In this document: positions 63,370 through 64,000 of the stretch, one piece after another
How the letters are laid out: the number at the start of each line of letters is the position of its first letter
Position numbering within the stretch: the first letter of the stretch is position 1
Assembly: GCF_900141665.1 (NCBI RefSeq)
Contig: NZ_FQYI01000005.1
Coordinates: 114,944-178,943, forward strand
Origin: Cruoricaptor ignavus
GTDB lineage: Bacteria > Bacteroidota > Bacteroidia > Flavobacteriales > Weeksellaceae
Reading direction: 5' to 3'
Length of the DNA: 64,000 bases
Notes under the pieces: model-generated
What the model was told of the DNA's origin: nothing
Databases searched by the model: none
The model's input: the letters and a program-made list of their open reading frames with translations, nothing else
Translations under genes and position numbers: made by a program

Positions 63370-63480
63370 GCAGCGGGCCTGAGGCCGCCTAATCGCATTT
63401 CCTCCTAATATTAATTTTTGTTATATTTCGAGTTTTGTGGGCGTGATTTCCCGCTACCGCAAAGCCCCAATCCGTTATAT
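63351..63480 (+). other. attC-like site 5
   Basis: It starts with GTTCAAC (63351-63357), complementary to the start of its own cassette (GTTGAAC, 63036), and ends with GTTATAT (63474-63480). Arms GGGTTTTGCGGCAGCGGG and CCCGCTACCGCAAAGCCC form the stem. The loop sequence differs from that of site 3. Length 130 bp. Confidence 0.66.
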
Positions 63481-63706
63481 GCTATGCTATCAGAACCGTG
63501 TATATCAAAAGAAAAATAAAAATACGGGGAATGATTAACTTTCACATTCCCAATGCAAAATTGATTCTTTTTTCCAGCCGCTTTTTTTGCCAACGCTCAT
63601 CAGCACATTTGCAAAAAGCCAAAGTTATTTCCAACGTTTATTTTGCAAAAGAGCTCATCTCTCCAGAGCTTTTAGTAGATTTGTCAAAACCCCAAAATTA
63701 ATAATA
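63481..63706 (+). other. Start of cassette 5, no certain gene
   Basis: Only a weak 67-codon frame from GTG 63498 to 63701 (NFHIPNAKLILFSSRFF, ISNVYFAKELISPELLVD) is present, with an internal ATG at 63531. It has no recognisable domain. It may be a small cassette gene or the 5' part of a gene cut by the insertion element that follows. Confidence 0.35.
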
Positions 63707-64000
63707 ACCCGTAGTGCATTATAAAATAGGTTGCTCAAGTGACTAAAAATTAGTATATTGTATTGACTACCAATCAAATACAATTATGAGCAACCTTGAG
63801 GCAAGTTACAACTTAATTTTAAATAATTTAAGAGACATTTCCGAAACTGAAGATTTTTATTTTAAACCTATAAAACCAAAACTATCTGATATAGAGTTGA
63901 TTGGTTTGATTATTTTGGCTGAATTTAAGTCCATTGATTCTGAACATCAACTTTTTAGAGAAATAAAAGGTTTTGAAATTGAACCAAAAATTGAAAGAAG
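63707..64000 (+). mobile_element. IS982-family-like insertion sequence, left part
   Basis: ACCCGTAGTGCATTATAAA at 63707 fits an IS982-type left end (beginning ACCC), followed by an A/T-rich leader and a transposase gene that runs off the window. The right end and target duplication are out of view. Confidence 0.55.
63786..64000 (+). CDS. IS982-family-like transposase, N-terminal part
   Basis: Seventy-one codons are visible from ATG 63786: MSNLEASYNLILNNLRDIS, then FKPIKPKLSDIELIGLIILA and EHQLFREIKGFEIEPKIER. The pattern KPKLSDIELIGLIILAE followed by a helix with SEHQLFR is the N-terminus of IS982-type transposases as I know them. The DDE catalytic part lies outside. The frame is open to the window edge. 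Confidence 0.65.
   Translation, partial: MSNLEASYNLILNNLRDISETEDFYFKPIKPKLSDIELIGLIILAEFKSIDSEHQLFREIKGFEIEPKIER

Noticed and set aside
60909..63480. Simple rho-independent terminators as the sole explanation of the hairpins
   Set aside because: The stems lack T-runs at the right place, and terminators would not explain the matching cassette-end repeats or the shared GTT ends.
59000..64000. CRISPR array or prophage as an explanation for the repeats
   Set aside because: There are only two copies of a 381-bp unit with no short regular spacers, no cas genes and no phage structural genes.

Overview
The window is chromosomal DNA of a member of the Bacteroidota, class Flavobacteriia, most likely a Weeksellaceae-type (Chryseobacterium-like) organism. 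The support is the gliding-motility genes gldJ, gldF, gldG and gldD, promoters of the TAnnTTTG type with almost no Shine-Dalgarno sequences, an ATP synthase operon that lacks the beta and epsilon genes, a TamB gene followed by a lipoprotein-type TamL, and an initiator tRNA gene without an encoded CCA. Genus and species cannot be fixed from the sequence alone.

Positions 1-53,700 are mostly core genome. They hold the 3' end of gldJ with murF; a GNAT acetyltransferase, kbl and a DUF4268-like gene; hemJ-gldF-gldG; a SAM hydrolase divergent from phoH; a beta-barrel protein; ffh; atpB-E-F-H-A-G; a CNNM/CorC-type protein with clpS and prmC; a rhomboid protease with topoisomerase IV (parE, parC); ychF; a GHL10-type lipoprotein; lipB with a 2-oxoacid dehydrogenase E2; typA; an initiator tRNA; the tamB-tamL pair; lepB, dapB and parA-parB; purA; a SurA-like chaperone; a PfkB kinase; gldD; and mutY. 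Several genes have a -7 box only four bases before the start codon, so their mRNAs are probably leaderless. Positions 52,488-53,191 are non-genic and carry a tandem repeat. Two small unrecognised genes follow, then an efflux operon (54,250-59,023) of TolC, HlyD and two ABC-2-type permeases with no ATPase gene.

At about 59,075 the character of the DNA changes to AT-rich accessory sequence. From there to the right edge the layout reads as an integron-like gene-cassette array. Five imperfect inverted-repeat sites of attC type lie at 59,368-59,561, 60,910-60,974, 61,283-61,414, 62,984-63,042 and 63,351-63,480. Each ends in a GTT core. The complete cassettes between them begin and end with cassette-specific matching inverted repeats, as expected if recombination occurs between G and TT. 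The cassettes carry (1) a secreted putative zinc metalloprotease, (2) a 440-bp unit with a 59-codon fragment of a tyrosine recombinase on the minus strand, (3) a Crp/Fnr regulator plus a lactonase-type metallo-beta-lactamase-fold enzyme, (4) a second copy of unit 2 about 95% identical by hand count, and (5) a cassette interrupted by an IS982-like element that runs off the window. No complete integrase is in view. This array is the best candidate for an undescribed system.
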